From Amylostereum areolatum (taxonomy: Eukaryota > Basidiomycota > Agaricomycetes > Russulales > Stereaceae), in contig SAXG01000002.1 in the NCBI GenBank assembly GCA_012932865.1, positions 992,001-1,056,000 on the forward strand: a stretch of 64,000 nt of DNA. The letters are read 5' to 3'. The notes beneath the pieces were generated by a model. The model was given only the letters and a program-made list of their open reading frames with translations. It had not been told where the DNA came from and did not search any database. This document shows, piece by piece, positions 23,639 to 34,086 of the stretch. The position numbers were made by a program, and so were the translations under genes. Position 1 is the stretch's first letter, and every line of letters starts with the position of its first letter.

Positions 23639-23912
23639 CTGTAGGCGGCTGTAGTTTGGCAACTCGCAACCGGTGTCACATGACCGTGGGAGCGGGTAGA
23701 GGAGGGCAACCCGGCCTCGGGGACGGGGGACATCCACTTTAGGCAACGCAACCTCTTGTGAGTGAGCTCTCCCAAAGGGCCAAAGCTGTCCTATGTAGCG
23801 TCGAGTGATCATCCTCACGCTTTGGCCCATTACACTGTACACGAATCTGTATATGAATACAAGGTTTTGTGCACACTGACCACCTTATTTGTCACTGAGT
23901 GCTGATTAGCTC

Positions 23913-24416
23913 AGGACCCCTGAAATTCCCTATAAATGATTCATCTCGGACCACCGAAAATTTGGGCCTTATGGGAACCTATGTATGGTACTCTCCACCG
24001 AAAATGGGCCCCGTAGGGCCGACATGTTGGAGCTAAGAACCACTGAAAAGGAACCCGCCCGTCCGAAGTCCCATCTTCACCACCGAAAATGGTAAGCATC
24101 TGAACACGCCGAGGATCTGTCAGTTCCAATCACAAGTATTTTGCATATTTTGCTTCCCATGGGTCTATGGAAGCAAACTAGGCATGTTATAGCAAGCTTG
24201 TGCATAAAATGAGAGTTCTGCTCTGGAAACCTCGACGCCGAAGGTGTGGGAAATTAGACTATTTTTAGATATGTATAGTCTAAGAACCACTGAAAACGGC
24301 TGACTTGAAAAAATCTATCATGTAAATCACCGAAAATGGCCCAAATTCTGTCCCAGCGCACCACCGAAAACAGGTCACCCTGGGATGAATGCTCTATAGG
24401 GAATTTCAGGGGTCCT
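23913..24416. mobile_element. 504-bp hAT-like MITE with 8-bp target duplication
   Basis: The termini are perfect 22-bp inverted repeats beginning AGGACCCCTGAAATTCCC (23913-23934 and 24395-24416), with partial pairing further in. They are flanked by the direct repeat ATTAGCTC (23905-23912 and 24417-24424). An 8-bp target duplication is the hAT mark. The interior is non-coding and carries seven copies of a CCACYGAAAA motif. Confidence 0.9.
23951..24370 (+). repeat. seven dispersed CCACYGAAAA motifs
   Basis: Copies at about 23951, 23995, 24040, 24080, 24287, 24327 and 24361, all on one strand, mostly CCACCGAAAA with CCACTGAAAA and TCACCGAAAA variants. Two share the longer CTAAGAACCACTGAAAA. All lie inside the MITE, as expected for subterminal transposase-binding motifs. 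Confidence 0.8.
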
Positions 24417-24764
24417 ATTAGCTCATGAGGCTGGCAGCGCTGCGGCGGTTTGTAGAAAACAAAATACAATATGAGCGAACCTCATGTCGATTTCGTACTT
24501 GGTGCCGCTGGTGACGTATTCTTGAGGGTTTTTGACCTTTTTTTTGCGAAAATTAAGCATGGGTAAGCGGAAAGCAACTCAGCCTCGGGGACAGGGGACA
24601 ACCCGCAAATTAGGCAACCGCAACCGACCCCCGGGGACAGGGGACGTTGCCTAACGTCGGCCGCGTACAGTAGGCATCCCGGCTACAGTTTCCCTACTAT
24701 CGGACTGCGAGTTGAATCTTCTACACTTCATGCTTAGTACTTAGTTATGCTTATTTGTTGCTTA

Positions 24765-24824
24765 CTAGCATAGACCCATGCATTGCACTCATTCAAGTAG
24801 CAAGGCTGTGGTGATTGTATTCAA
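24765..24824 (+). repeat. left terminal inverted repeat (S)
   Basis: Pairs with 26234-26293. It also forms the only spacer between the two 1.4-kb inverted arms, so it would be the loop of a large hairpin. Confidence 0.85.
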
Positions 24825-24917
24825 ATAAGCAACAAATAAGCATAACTAAGTACTAAGCATGAAGTGTAGAAGATTCAACTCGCAGTCCGATAGTAGGAAA
24901 ACTGTAGCCGGGATGCC

Positions 24918-26233
24918 TAGAGGGGTTTGTGACGGTCCCAAATGCTCTCGCTCGTGTCGGGCTCTCTTGGCAATCTGCCATTTCGATAGCAGAGTGGGTT
25001 GTTCTGTTCCTTGAGGGTTCAGAGCTGGAGTCCTTGGGGGCGTAGGAAGCAAGTCGCTGAGGGCCGAGTAGGCCTGCGAATATGCAATGTCGATGAGGAC
25101 ATATCACCTGTGATATGGATAACAAAAGGATCAGTAAAGCCTTTACTATCACATTGATTGATACTGTATGCACGTACCATCTATGAAAGCTCCGTTCGAG
25201 GCTTGCTGGTTGGTTGGGTTCTTGCATTATCGTGTCGCCTGTCGTTGATTCGGACGTGGACGACACAATACAATGCTGTTGCGGACCTTCAGGATCCTGA
25301 GGATGTCGTTGTGCTTGCACTCAAGACCGGCGGTGGCCAATGGCGTCAGCCGAGGAAAGCTGTAGACAACAATATAGTAAGCAAGGACATTGATCAGTTT
25401 GTTAAGGTCAGTCATACCTGGACGGCCGTGTTCTCGTTCGCTTGCGAGGAGGTTGAATGGGCACTGTTTCTGGGGGCTGCATCTTGGACGGAATCAGTGG
25501 ACCTGCGTTCCTGCTCGGTGCACCATCCCAATGGCCAGCCAATGTCACCCCCAACTCGCATAGATTCTTCTGCACAAATAGTACATGTCAGTTCGTCTCG
25601 CAAGAGAGAAAGAAAATGCGCACATGATCCAGATGAATGCACCGAGATGCACTGGATGCAGATGACAGGGTGTGCTGTACTGTGTCGTGTCGGGTCGTGT
25701 CGTGTCGTACATCACTCGAGCTCGGGACCACCACGCCTCATCCGAGCACCGAGGAAATTTCCCGAAAAATCTCTAGATATATAAATAAATCCAATCAGGG
25801 GGGGTGGGAGCGACGCGGTCATCGTGACCGAAGCGACAAAACACGTCCGTGTTGCTGCACAAACATTGCTTTGGAGGAAAATTGATTTGAATTTGTTTTC
25901 TGATATACAAAGTAAAAGGTATAAGTAGGGCTGTGCCATGGAGGCTACTTTGACGCTAACGGCGGTGCGTAGAGGTGCCATAGAGAGTGGGAAGGTATGA
26001 TGGTGGCCAAGTACGTGGTGGAGGTCAAGACGAAGAGCGACGCGGCGACCCGGCCGACGCGCAAGCCTAGGATGACGCAAGCAGCCACGTGCATTTGTCA
26101 ACGCGACCTGTCACGTGTCGCGTTACGATGACGTGGCTGTTGTCCCACAACCAATCAGAAAGCTCACTTGTCTCGCGGTTTGTGTCGTGACGTGACGCAG
26201 CGCTCCACCGCGTCTCTCTTTGTATTAAAGGAT
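24918..26233 (+). repeat. right arm of inverted repeat
   Basis: Mirror of 22323-23638. It carries mirrored open frames of about 208, 129 and 76 codons that show no known domain and several in-frame splice-like GT/AG pairs. Confidence 0.9.
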
Positions 26234-26293
26234 TTGAATACAATCACCACAGCCTTGCTACTTGAATGAGTGCAATGCACGGGTCTATGCTAG
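26234..26293 (-). repeat. right terminal inverted repeat (S')
   Basis: Reverse complement of 24765-24824, with one A/G difference in the ACCC[A/G]TG segment. Genomic sequence unrelated to the element follows. Confidence 0.85.
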
Positions 26294-26549
26294 TAAGATA
26301 AAACAAAAATCCATATCATGTATAATGACAGTATAGCCATTGCGAAAAAGACAAACAAAAGATGTCTGACAGCGGAACGAGCCTCGCGACACCTATGTCA
26401 TACAGAAAGGTATATGGCGCGCGGGTCAGTAAATGCTTCACGTATCGATGTGCCGAGCGACATTGGGACACGCCAGTGGATTCGAGGATATCTCGTGCTG
26501 CCGTGTCCCTACTACTTATATGCAAGTGTACTCGGGTGTAGTACTGAGG

Positions 26550-29402
26550 TTAACGTAGTCGAGACCGAAGCTGTGGTGGTACGAGGTCGGCTGGCAGTAC
26601 TTTCACGACCTAATCCAAGTTGTCAGGGATGCCAGTGAAGGCAGAGGAAAACGCTCACCTCGCGCATGTGATCTTCGCCGCCAACTTCCCAACCGCTATT
26701 GGCAATCGGTAGCAAACACTCTTTCACATGGTTTGCGATGATTTCGTCGATGCCATACAGAGCACCAGAGTGTCTCCGCCACTGAAGGAGGTTGGAAAGG
26801 AGCTTTCGATGGCGCATGAGAAGACGTCGACGGGCTGGTATAGATTCGGGATTGAATTGCGGCATGTTGAGGGCCAAGTAAGGCTTCTGCAATGTGATTG
26901 AATCTCGAGATGCCGCCTGAAACGCAGTCACGACAGCCTTGGATAGAGTCTGCAGGAAATCCGTCAGCGACGAACATAAAGTTTGCTCTGGATGACATAC
27001 TTGAAATTTGAGATTATTCCGCTCTACTAACGTTTCCAGCTCCTCAGCTAGATCTACCAATCGGCGAATGTCCTTCCCAGACCACGGGTCAAATCCACCC
27101 TCTTCAACGATTCTTGCAATTAGGGGTATGACGGTGGTAGAAGTCATGGCCGACGTGAGGTCGCCTTCAGGACCGAGATCCGGTTCGTTGTCTCCTTCGT
27201 CTCCAGTCTGCTGTGGTCTAGAGTATTGGTGCAACGCCGTATACCATTTGAAGGTGTCTAAGCTTCGCAAGTCCTAGCGAGTTGTGTCAATTCAGCGGAC
27301 ATTTGAGTGGCAAAGCGCTTACTTCGAACGGACTCCATCCGAGCATCTCCAGCCGCACCCAGAACTCCCAGGCCCCAACGAGCCCCAGGCCCCCCCACGC
27401 TCCCGTGTAGATATCCTTAAAGGATTCTCGCCATTCTCCGAACCACCGACCTAGTCCCAAGCTTGGGTCACGGAATTCTTCAGCTTTGACATCGGAAAGA
27501 ACATCTTCGCGTTTTTCTGCGAGCCTGGCTAGAGCAGCCCGGTAGTCCGTGGCCTCGGACGGCGGCAGAGACGAGTCGGTAGAATAACCATCCTCTGTGT
27601 CCCTGCGACGTGTGACTCCTTGTGAGCGCTTTGAGCGACGAGAGACGCGCGCGGCCTGCCGATCTCGTCGAGCTGCCGTTGGATTTAATAGAGGGATAAC
27701 GCGCCCGAGCTCGTCTAGCTCCTCTGGTTCCGTGTGAGGTACAATGGGGGGAGCTCCCAGAAAAACCGCCAAGTCGTCGCTATCATCAGCTCGACGTCGT
27801 TGATAGATCATGTCCCGGTGTTCGGTGAGGAGAGAATAATGTTCTTTTTCTAATGTTTCTAGCCGAGGATACTGGTTAGAGTTAAATGAGTTCAGAGTTC
27901 ACACTAAAAGGATACATAGAACTAGAGGTGCGAATGACATACCTTTTCATCCAGAAAAGTGGCCACCGTTTCCACCCATTCACGGAAGGATGCAAACCAC
28001 CTACGCTTCTCCTCTGCCTTCGCTACTATCTCCCGCAACTCCGCCTCACGCTTGTCGAGCTGGGCCTGCTCTGCGGCCAGAGAAGCCATGCTTGTGGTGT
28101 TATGAGTGTGAGAAGCAGTCAAAGTGGTCATGGCGGACGCCAGTCGGGCTACAGCCGGTTCCAGGGTGGGTATCGCGGTGACAGGCGGTACTGAATCAAA
28201 ATTAGTATGTCGGTTAAAGGGTAGGAAGTTGAGCACGCACTAGGTGCAGCATGGTAGACGGGTTTAGCGGCCATCGGTGTGTCGTCATCTGCCGCCATAC
28301 CTCCGCGACGAATTTGTTCTTGTTCCCATTCTTGAGTTTCTTCGTCTACTTCTTCCCTATACCCGACGTCAAAAAAAATACGTCGGTGCAAGGATCAGAC
28401 CTACGCATCAGCAATAAGTTCTTTCATGTTGTTCCGTCGTTGCGATGCTTCTTTCTTTCTTGATTTACGGCCAAGCGCTATGCGCTCCTGCGCGCTAGTG
28501 TACTCCGCAAACTCTGTGAAAGAGAGTGTGAGCACTGAGGCGATCAAGCCTAGGGGGGGAGCGCACCGTCGTCGCCCTCGCCGAGTTCATCCTCTTCTCG
28601 GACCAGACGACTCTCGGGGTGGGGTCCTTGATAGCCTTCCCCGTGCTTCGTGACAGACAATGAGATATAGTCGTCCTCTCCTTTAGATGCAGACATTCGA
28701 AGTCGCTCCCGTTTCTCCTTTGCAGCCAGAATTGAAGACTGAGACAATATAACGGGGTCGTCGTTTCCTACAAAAGGACGTCAGTTGGCATTGCAGACGC
28801 GGGACGTGGAGTTGGGATACCGAAAATATTTACGGTTTCGATTGTGATGTCGCCCATTCCAGACGTGTCCATAGCGACATCACCGTCGTGCGTGTCGTCT
28901 GGAGGCGGTCGTGGACGACTGGACGGAGTGCTGGCTTTGAGCTCTGAGAGGTAAGCCTGGTCGTATACAGGTCCTCGGTCGGTGTGTGCGGAGATGTTCG
29001 CCTGATCTAAATCAGAGGGAAGATTCCTAAGTAGAAGTAAATACCACACTCATCATAAAACTTGACTACATACCCAGGGGACGCGGGATGTGTTCCCAGT
29101 GTCAATTTCTTGCTCAGGTTAGACTTCTTGACTTTGAACACTTCGCCACCCTCCTGCACAGATATGAGAAGTTATACTACTGCATGAGAACAAGGACGAC
29201 GCACCTCATCTTCTCCTCCAAAGCTCAAGTTGGTCTTGGGTTTGTTCCGTTGTTTTGCCTTGCTCTTGATCTTGGATGCAAGTGCAGCAGGATTGCTACC
29301 CTCTGGTTCGAGACCAACATTGGAATCGACTATGGGAGAATCTCGGACCCTCTGTGTCACCTTATTTTTCGTGCGCTTAAAGACAATGGGAGAGTCGGTC
29401 AT
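26550..29402 (-). CDS. GCFC-domain protein (PAXBP1/GCFC2 family)
   Basis: About eleven exons encode about 740 residues, intact. It starts MTDSPIVFKRTKNKVTQRVR; an acidic disordered part follows with DRGPVYDQAYLSELKASTP. A charged helix (REEVDEETQEWEQEQIRRGG spans an exon border) precedes a coiled coil (AAEQAQLDKREAELREIVAK). The GCFC domain then includes RRADDSDDLAVFLG, FFGEWRE-like RWFGEWRESFKDIYTGAWGG, WVRLEMLGWSPFE and a helical C-terminus with RRLLMRHRKLLSNLLQWRRH. GCFC2/PAXBP1 proteins act with TFIP11/Ntr1-type factors in late spliceosome steps; a splicing role here is inferred from family. The last exon ends VLPADLVPPQLRSRLR. It is divergent from the Rad60-like gene with only 125 bp between the start codons. 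Confidence 0.85.
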
Positions 29403-29527
29403 GATGGAGTAGAGAGGAGAACACGATTGTGTAAGTTCAAACCGAACTGCGTCGTTCGAGGACGCGCTTTTCCCACGCATCTCTTCCCAAAACTCTATCT
29501 TGAACATTGCACTCGTCGAGCCATTCA

Positions 29528-31195
29528 ATGCCGCCCAAACCACGCCCTCGCCCTCGCCCTACTTCCTCGTCAAGCTAGCGGCTCCGGAAACGCTTCCTCA
29601 TCTAACTTGTCGGCCAGCAATGTCCAGAAGTCCAAGAGTGCCCGGGAGCAAGAACTTGACAAAGATGATGTCTTCTTCCTTCGCAATCGAAACCGGACGG
29701 CCAAAGATTGGAAGAAGCTAGACGAGATGGAGAAAGGTGCGCGACCCTGCCCTAGACCGTCCACAGTGATGTGACCAAACTGCGTCGCTAGAACGGGAAT
29801 CATCAGCGCCGGCAGCCGAGTCCGATGCCGAAGACGATGTGGAAGCATCCCCGCGGAAGCGACAGAGGATACACAGGAACACGAGAGACGGTAATGGGTT
29901 GCCTGCTTGGACTAAGCAAGATATTATTAAGTAAGTCACTTCCTCCCCCCTAAGTACACGCATTGTTTCTCCCTCTCCCTGACCGCCTGTGTGTCCAATA
30001 TTTCTAACACTTGAGGTAGCATCCTATCTTCGGACGACGATGACCTGGATCTCTTCGAGGACGATTGGAACACGGTCATCCAGTCACGGCGGCGCTCGTC
30101 TAACTAAGAAGCGTCCTCGAAGCCGATCTCGCTCCCTAACCCCGCCTCCAGAACTCTCTATGCAGCAGATCCAGCATACTCGAAACGCCGTTCGGTGAGT
30201 CATATGGCCAAACTTACGTCGTCTTTGCCAACCATGCTATGTAACAGGCAAGCACTCGAAACTGCTCCTCGCCCTGCGTCTCCCACCAATTATCAAGCCG
30301 ACGAATCTACGGACACCATCATCCTTGACCCAGAACTAGCATCTATCCAGCGTGCTATAATGCTAGAGGCATCCCGCACTGGAGGCCTTAGTCGCAGCTT
30401 GACACCTGATCGTGGAGGAGGTCCCGAGAACGTCGTGATTAAAGTTAACTGGCGGCCACACCCACTGAACACCGCCGCAAAACCGCGAATAATGGGCTTC
30501 AAACTCAAGAGGGTGAGGTCTCTCCTTCTCATATCAGTAAGTCATCCGCAAACCTACCTTCTCCTGCAGCACGACCGCTTCAGCGCTTTATTCGATGAAG
30601 TTGCCGACGATGCAGGTGTCTTGGTGGACAACATCGTCGTGACTTACGACGGATCTCGCGTGTTTGCCTCCGCAACGCCCCACAGCTTAAAGATATGGGC
30701 GGAAGCAGAAATGGGTAGATCATCTTCTCATCACCAAAGAGTATTTTGTGCTCATATGCATTGTAGATGCATCTGACAAGCCTACCTATGACTACCTCCG
30801 GCAGCACCGACATCAACGCCCTCCACCCTCCTCCTCCCACCCTCGGGAGCGTTCACCTTCCCTCGCAGCCGAAGGCGGCAACGACTCGGACACTGACGTG
30901 CAATCTACGCAAGAAGTCGACGACGACGACGATACCTTTAAGCTGGTGGTGCGCTCCAGTTCGACCAAAGATATTACCTTGACTGTCAGACCATCCACTA
31001 CCTGCGGGGCCATTGTCAAGGCCTTCTTGAAGCGTGCTGGGCTAGCCTGACAAGTATCCTGAAGGAAAGAGCCGAAGGAAGAGCGTTGGTGGCGGTCCGC
31101 GGCTGATAATCGACGGTGACCACATGGCTCCCGAGACACCTATTTCTGAGGCAGACCTCGAGGATGGTGATCAAGTCGAGATCGCAGGACTCTAA
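29528..31195 (+). CDS. Rad60/Esc2/NIP45 SUMO-like domain protein, frame broken three times
   Basis: The N-terminus MPPKPRPRPRPTSSSS leads into a charged disordered region with an acidic LSSDDDDLDLFEDDWNTVIQ motif and RSRSRSLTPPPE. Two SUMO-like domains follow: one from VVIKVNWRPHPLN to FASATPHSLKIWAEAEM, one from DTFKLVVRSSSTKDITLTVR to EADLEDGDQVEIAGL. This is the layout of Rad60/Esc2/NIP45, which work with SUMO and Smc5/6 in genome maintenance. The gene needs three net +1 shifts: at TAG 29576 (AGC-TAG-C), at TAA 30105 (AAC-TAA-G) and at TGA 31048 (GCC-TGA-C); each time skipping the T restores good protein sequence. Either the assembly has extra bases, the gene is decaying, or the sites are recoded. 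Confidence 0.75.
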
Positions 31196-31392
31196 TACCT
31201 ACATACTATATCGTTTTCACTGGTCATTGCATGTTGTGCTGCATTTCTGATCGCTATTCTTTCTGTTGGATCTGGGTTCATGTCACTCATACTGCTTTCT
31301 ATCATACACATGCATTATAGCATCTCGGTTACAGATGGATGAGGCGAAGCCTAGATGCAACTATCATGCATATCCCCGTCCAACCCACGATA

Positions 31393-32596
31393 TCATTGTG
31401 GCACTGCATTTCGAACAAGGATCCTGGCGTTATTGACAAACGCACGTATTAGCTCGTCGAATGCATAGCGCTCGGGCTCTGGAACAGACTCGTCGTTGCG
31501 TCCTGGCAGCCGTGGCGAGTAAGCAAGGCAGAATGCGCGAACTCAAGCTCAAGCTCGTGGAGAACTTCGGGCTAAAGAAAAGATATCACGGGAGATTAAC
31601 TTCAAATGTACACAAGCATAGATTAGAGAGGTGTTATACCTGCGAATTCGGTCCCCCTGACGAGGTTACCTGTGTCAGATCAATGCTGAATTCCTCGTGC
31701 GTGTAACTCATCCGATCCTTTTTTCGCGTGTGGGTCGGGGAACCTATGGGATGTGGCACTGCCGACGAAGGTCAGCACGCGACAGAGAGCGAACATGAGG
31801 GAAACGCACCTGGCACTTCCATATTGAACACTAATACGCCAGTCCGCCGCGCGCTTGGGGCTATAGATGTCGAGGTTCGCCAGACGGACCTTGCGCATCG
31901 TCTCCAGCACTTCGCCTGATTTTTCGTCGCGCGTGACGCGAATTTTGTCCCGGTCGCGGGGGTTATCCGAGGCGTAGAAGGAGTCGACTAGATGAAGGTG
32001 GCTATAAGATAGGGGAGAGGACGAGTGCCCAGCCTGGTGGGAGTTCATCTTGAGATTATTGAGGAGGGTGTTGTAGTGTTTGTGTTGCATCTAACACCGG
32101 TGGCTTAGATTCCGAAGGCAGCGAATATATGAGGAGGAGTGCGCGCACAGCAGTCATGTTGGACTCGAACCGGGAGTCTATCGAGTTGGGGGCCAGAACT
32201 TGAGAGGCATGCATAAGAGTTAAGAAATCGCTATTAGAAAAAAGACGAAGACGCACTTGTTTCTGATAATACCGGGAGGATGATCCTCCCTCCCGACGTT
32301 TTCTCCTTCAGGATACCGATCTTAGCTTCAACCTCTACGTTCCCGGCCAAGTCGGGAGGGCGCGTCATAATTGTATGGTGAATGAAGTCCGCCACTTCAC
32401 GGATAAATTCGTCTAGAGGTTCCACTCCAAGAATGGAAAGAGAAAGAGGCGGGAGTGGGGAGGACATGGAAGCGTGGCCGTTCCCGTTCGTGAGCTCGTG
32501 GTTGGGAGGTGGTGAGTGACGGGCACGCTTTGGGGGGCGGCGTTGATAGTCGGGTTCTGATTCTGACTCGCCGGAATGGCTTCCTCGCGCGTCCAT
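31393..32596 (-). CDS. CET1: mRNA 5'-triphosphatase (Cet1 family)
   Basis: A disordered N-terminus (MDARGSHSGESESEPDYQRR) is followed by a triphosphate-tunnel domain: GNVEVEAKIGIL (metal-binding E-x-E strand), KHYNTLLNNLKMN, KIRVTRDEKSGEVLETMRKV, DWRISVQYG, HTRKKDRMSYTHEEFSIDLT and PEVLHELELEF (second E-x-E strand). The C-terminus is FDELIRAFVNNARILVRNAV. This enzyme performs the first step of mRNA capping on nascent transcripts and is essential in yeasts. Two net +1 shifts are needed between ELELEFAHSALL and ESVPEPERYAFDE, near 31517-31527 and 31490-31498. Since loss should be lethal, sequence error is the likely cause. One donor (GTGCCA, near 31810) is non-standard and uncertain. Confidence 0.82.
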
Positions 32597-32776
32597 ACGA
32601 TATGTGCTGTGGAAGAAAGACGGGTGATGATGAGAGGGAACGGAAAGCGCGTTCTGGCACGTGCACTATCATGCTATATCACACCCAACACAAGCTCAGA
32701 CGACTCATCTCACATGTCTTTCGATCGTGCTCCATGATACAGATTACAGAGAAAATACATAAATATAGTTACAGGC

Positions 32777-33936
32777 CTAGTGATGGTGGTCCAGCATGGC
32801 GCTCAGAAGGAGCGGGATGAAGATACCAACAAGGAGGAGAGTCACCCGCATGTTTCTACTGACCTCGCCTGCGTCAACATGGCCATGAGATGGCGATTGC
32901 AACACTGTCGCGACGTATAAGAAGCTTCCGCCCTATACAACGTCCATTAGCCTGGCATATCGATGGAAAGACAGACCAAACTACAGCTCACTGAGAACAG
33001 AAGTGCGATCCCCACGCGGCGGAGATCGCCATGGCCCATCATAGAAAACAGCGCGTACGACACAACGGCTCCAACAGGTGTGGATGAGCTAAAAATTGCA
33101 AGGTGTCTTCGGCACGAGGAGCGAGATAGGGACGTTGAAAGGAGGGAGATCGTAAAGGCGAGCGCAGTGGGTGCTAAAGCAAGGCGTCAACAGTGGCTCC
33201 CTCGTCAGCATAGGAAGGATAGCTACCTTTGTGGATGGCCAGCGCGAAGAACACCACAAGAGAAAGGTCTTCTAAATTTGATGATTCGCCCGCGGAGAGA
33301 GCGGAGACCCCAAGGGCAAGTCCATCCGCAAAACCGTGGATGACTAGACCAACGGTCAGTGGGTATGCAGGCTGTCCTTGGTCGGATTCTGATTCTGCTG
33401 CAGGAGTCCGAGGAAGAGCAATCCCTCCCTCGTTCTCCAATGCAGCTAATTCGACGTCGAATTCTATGTGACTGGGACGTTGGGTCCTGGGCATACTGCT
33501 AGCTGCTGACGATCCACCCGTGTCCGTGAGAAGAACCATACTCCTCCACTAGAAGCATTAGAGCGAATCCAGAAAGCAAAGCAAGCGCCAATGTTGTCGA
33601 CACTTCTGCTGTGGAATCCGCGTGGACCAGAGTCTCGATGCCTCTGCAGAAGAATCCAGGGCGTTAACGACATGGATCTGGGCGCATAACATAACGACTC
33701 ACAGACGTACTCTGGTATGATGACACCAAGCGCTGTACCTAGGAGAAGGCCCGTTCCAACACACGATATACGTGAGAGATGTGTTTCTGTGCGAGAGTGG
33801 AGGATCAATTTATGGGAACCCATCTCCTTCAAGACGACGTACTTGAGAAAGAAAAAGACAGCGGTAAGATACCGAACCCGAATGAAGTGAGTCCCAGAAG
33901 GGCTGACATGACAAGCAAGGAGAGCGTCGAGGACAT
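32777..33936 (-). CDS. ZIP-family metal transporter
   Basis: Starts MSSTLSLLVMSALLGLTSFG, followed by GTGLLLGTALGVIIPEGIET (typical ZIP segment), TLALALLSGFALMLLVEEYG with the short His loop SSHGHGW, then PLTVGLVIHGFADGLALGVS, the H-G-x-x-D-G-x-A-x-G metal-site helix, and FFALAIHKAPTALAFTISLL, the second metal helix. It ends LLLSAMLDHHH. The order resembles SLC39A9/ZIP9-type carriers of zinc or related ions in Golgi or vacuolar membranes. A net +1 shift is needed near 33499-33501, where the loop frame ends AGC-TAG-C and resumes as AGC-AGT ahead of IEFDVELAALENEG. The gene is otherwise intact. Confidence 0.85.
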
Positions 33937-34086
33937 CTTTGCACGGGAGAAAAGGCAAGGTATCAGAGCACTGGAGAAACTACTGAGGAGAGAAAGCAGC
34001 TGCGGTGCGCAGTGACGCGTCCCAGAAACGCGACGTGGTTACTCACGTGACCATCACTCAGGTCACGTCAACGCGTCCGAGCCGTA

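Larger units (their letters stand above)
23639..24670. mobile_element. 1,032-bp TA-site element inserted in left copy
   Basis: The uninterrupted copy reads CCCCTCTAGGCATCC; here CCCCTCTA and TAGGCATCC are separated, so TA is duplicated at 23637-23638 and 24671-24672. The ends are imperfect inverted repeats (CTGTAGGCGGC at the left, and reading inward from the right CTGTACGCGGC, both continuing to GGCAAC). Subterminal copies of GGGGACRGGGGAC occur near 23720, 24585 and 24630. It has no coding capacity, so it is a non-autonomous Tc1/mariner-like element. A hAT-like MITE lies inside it. Confidence 0.85.
22323..26293. mobile_element. nested transposon block with 1.4-kb inverted repeats
   Basis: Four parts in order. 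I' is 22323-23638 continued at 24671-24764. S is 24765-24825. I is 24826-26233 and is the reverse complement of I'. S' is 26234-26293 and is the reverse complement of S with one mismatch. S-I-S' is a complete element with terminal inverted repeats. I' is exactly its interior, inverted and without terminal repeats, and it is split by a 1,032-bp insertion at 23639-24670. The long arms (22323-23638 and 24918-26233) have the same length, 1,316 bp, with few substitutions. Open frames are mirrored in both copies and I found no transposase. Confidence 0.85.
24765..26293 (+). mobile_element. 1,529-bp element with 60-bp terminal inverted repeats
   Basis: Begins CTAGCATAGACCCATGCATT and ends with the reverse complement of this, GTGCAATGCACGGGTCTATG then CTAG. 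The inverted termini match over 60 bp with one mismatch. It is flanked by TA on each side (24763-24764 and 26294-26295), as expected of Tc1/mariner-type insertion, although the flanks also extend the palindrome by two bases. The interior has no recognisable transposase, so this is probably a non-autonomous element; its open frames may be captured or random sequence. Confidence 0.75.

Noticed and set aside
23905..23920. TTAGCTCAGG as a tRNA A-box
   Set aside because: It is the 8-bp target duplication joined to the MITE end; no tRNA fold or B-box follows.
22772..25784. Two mirrored 208-codon frames as host genes
   Set aside because: They are the same sequence in the two arms of the inverted element and carry no domain; treated as element content.
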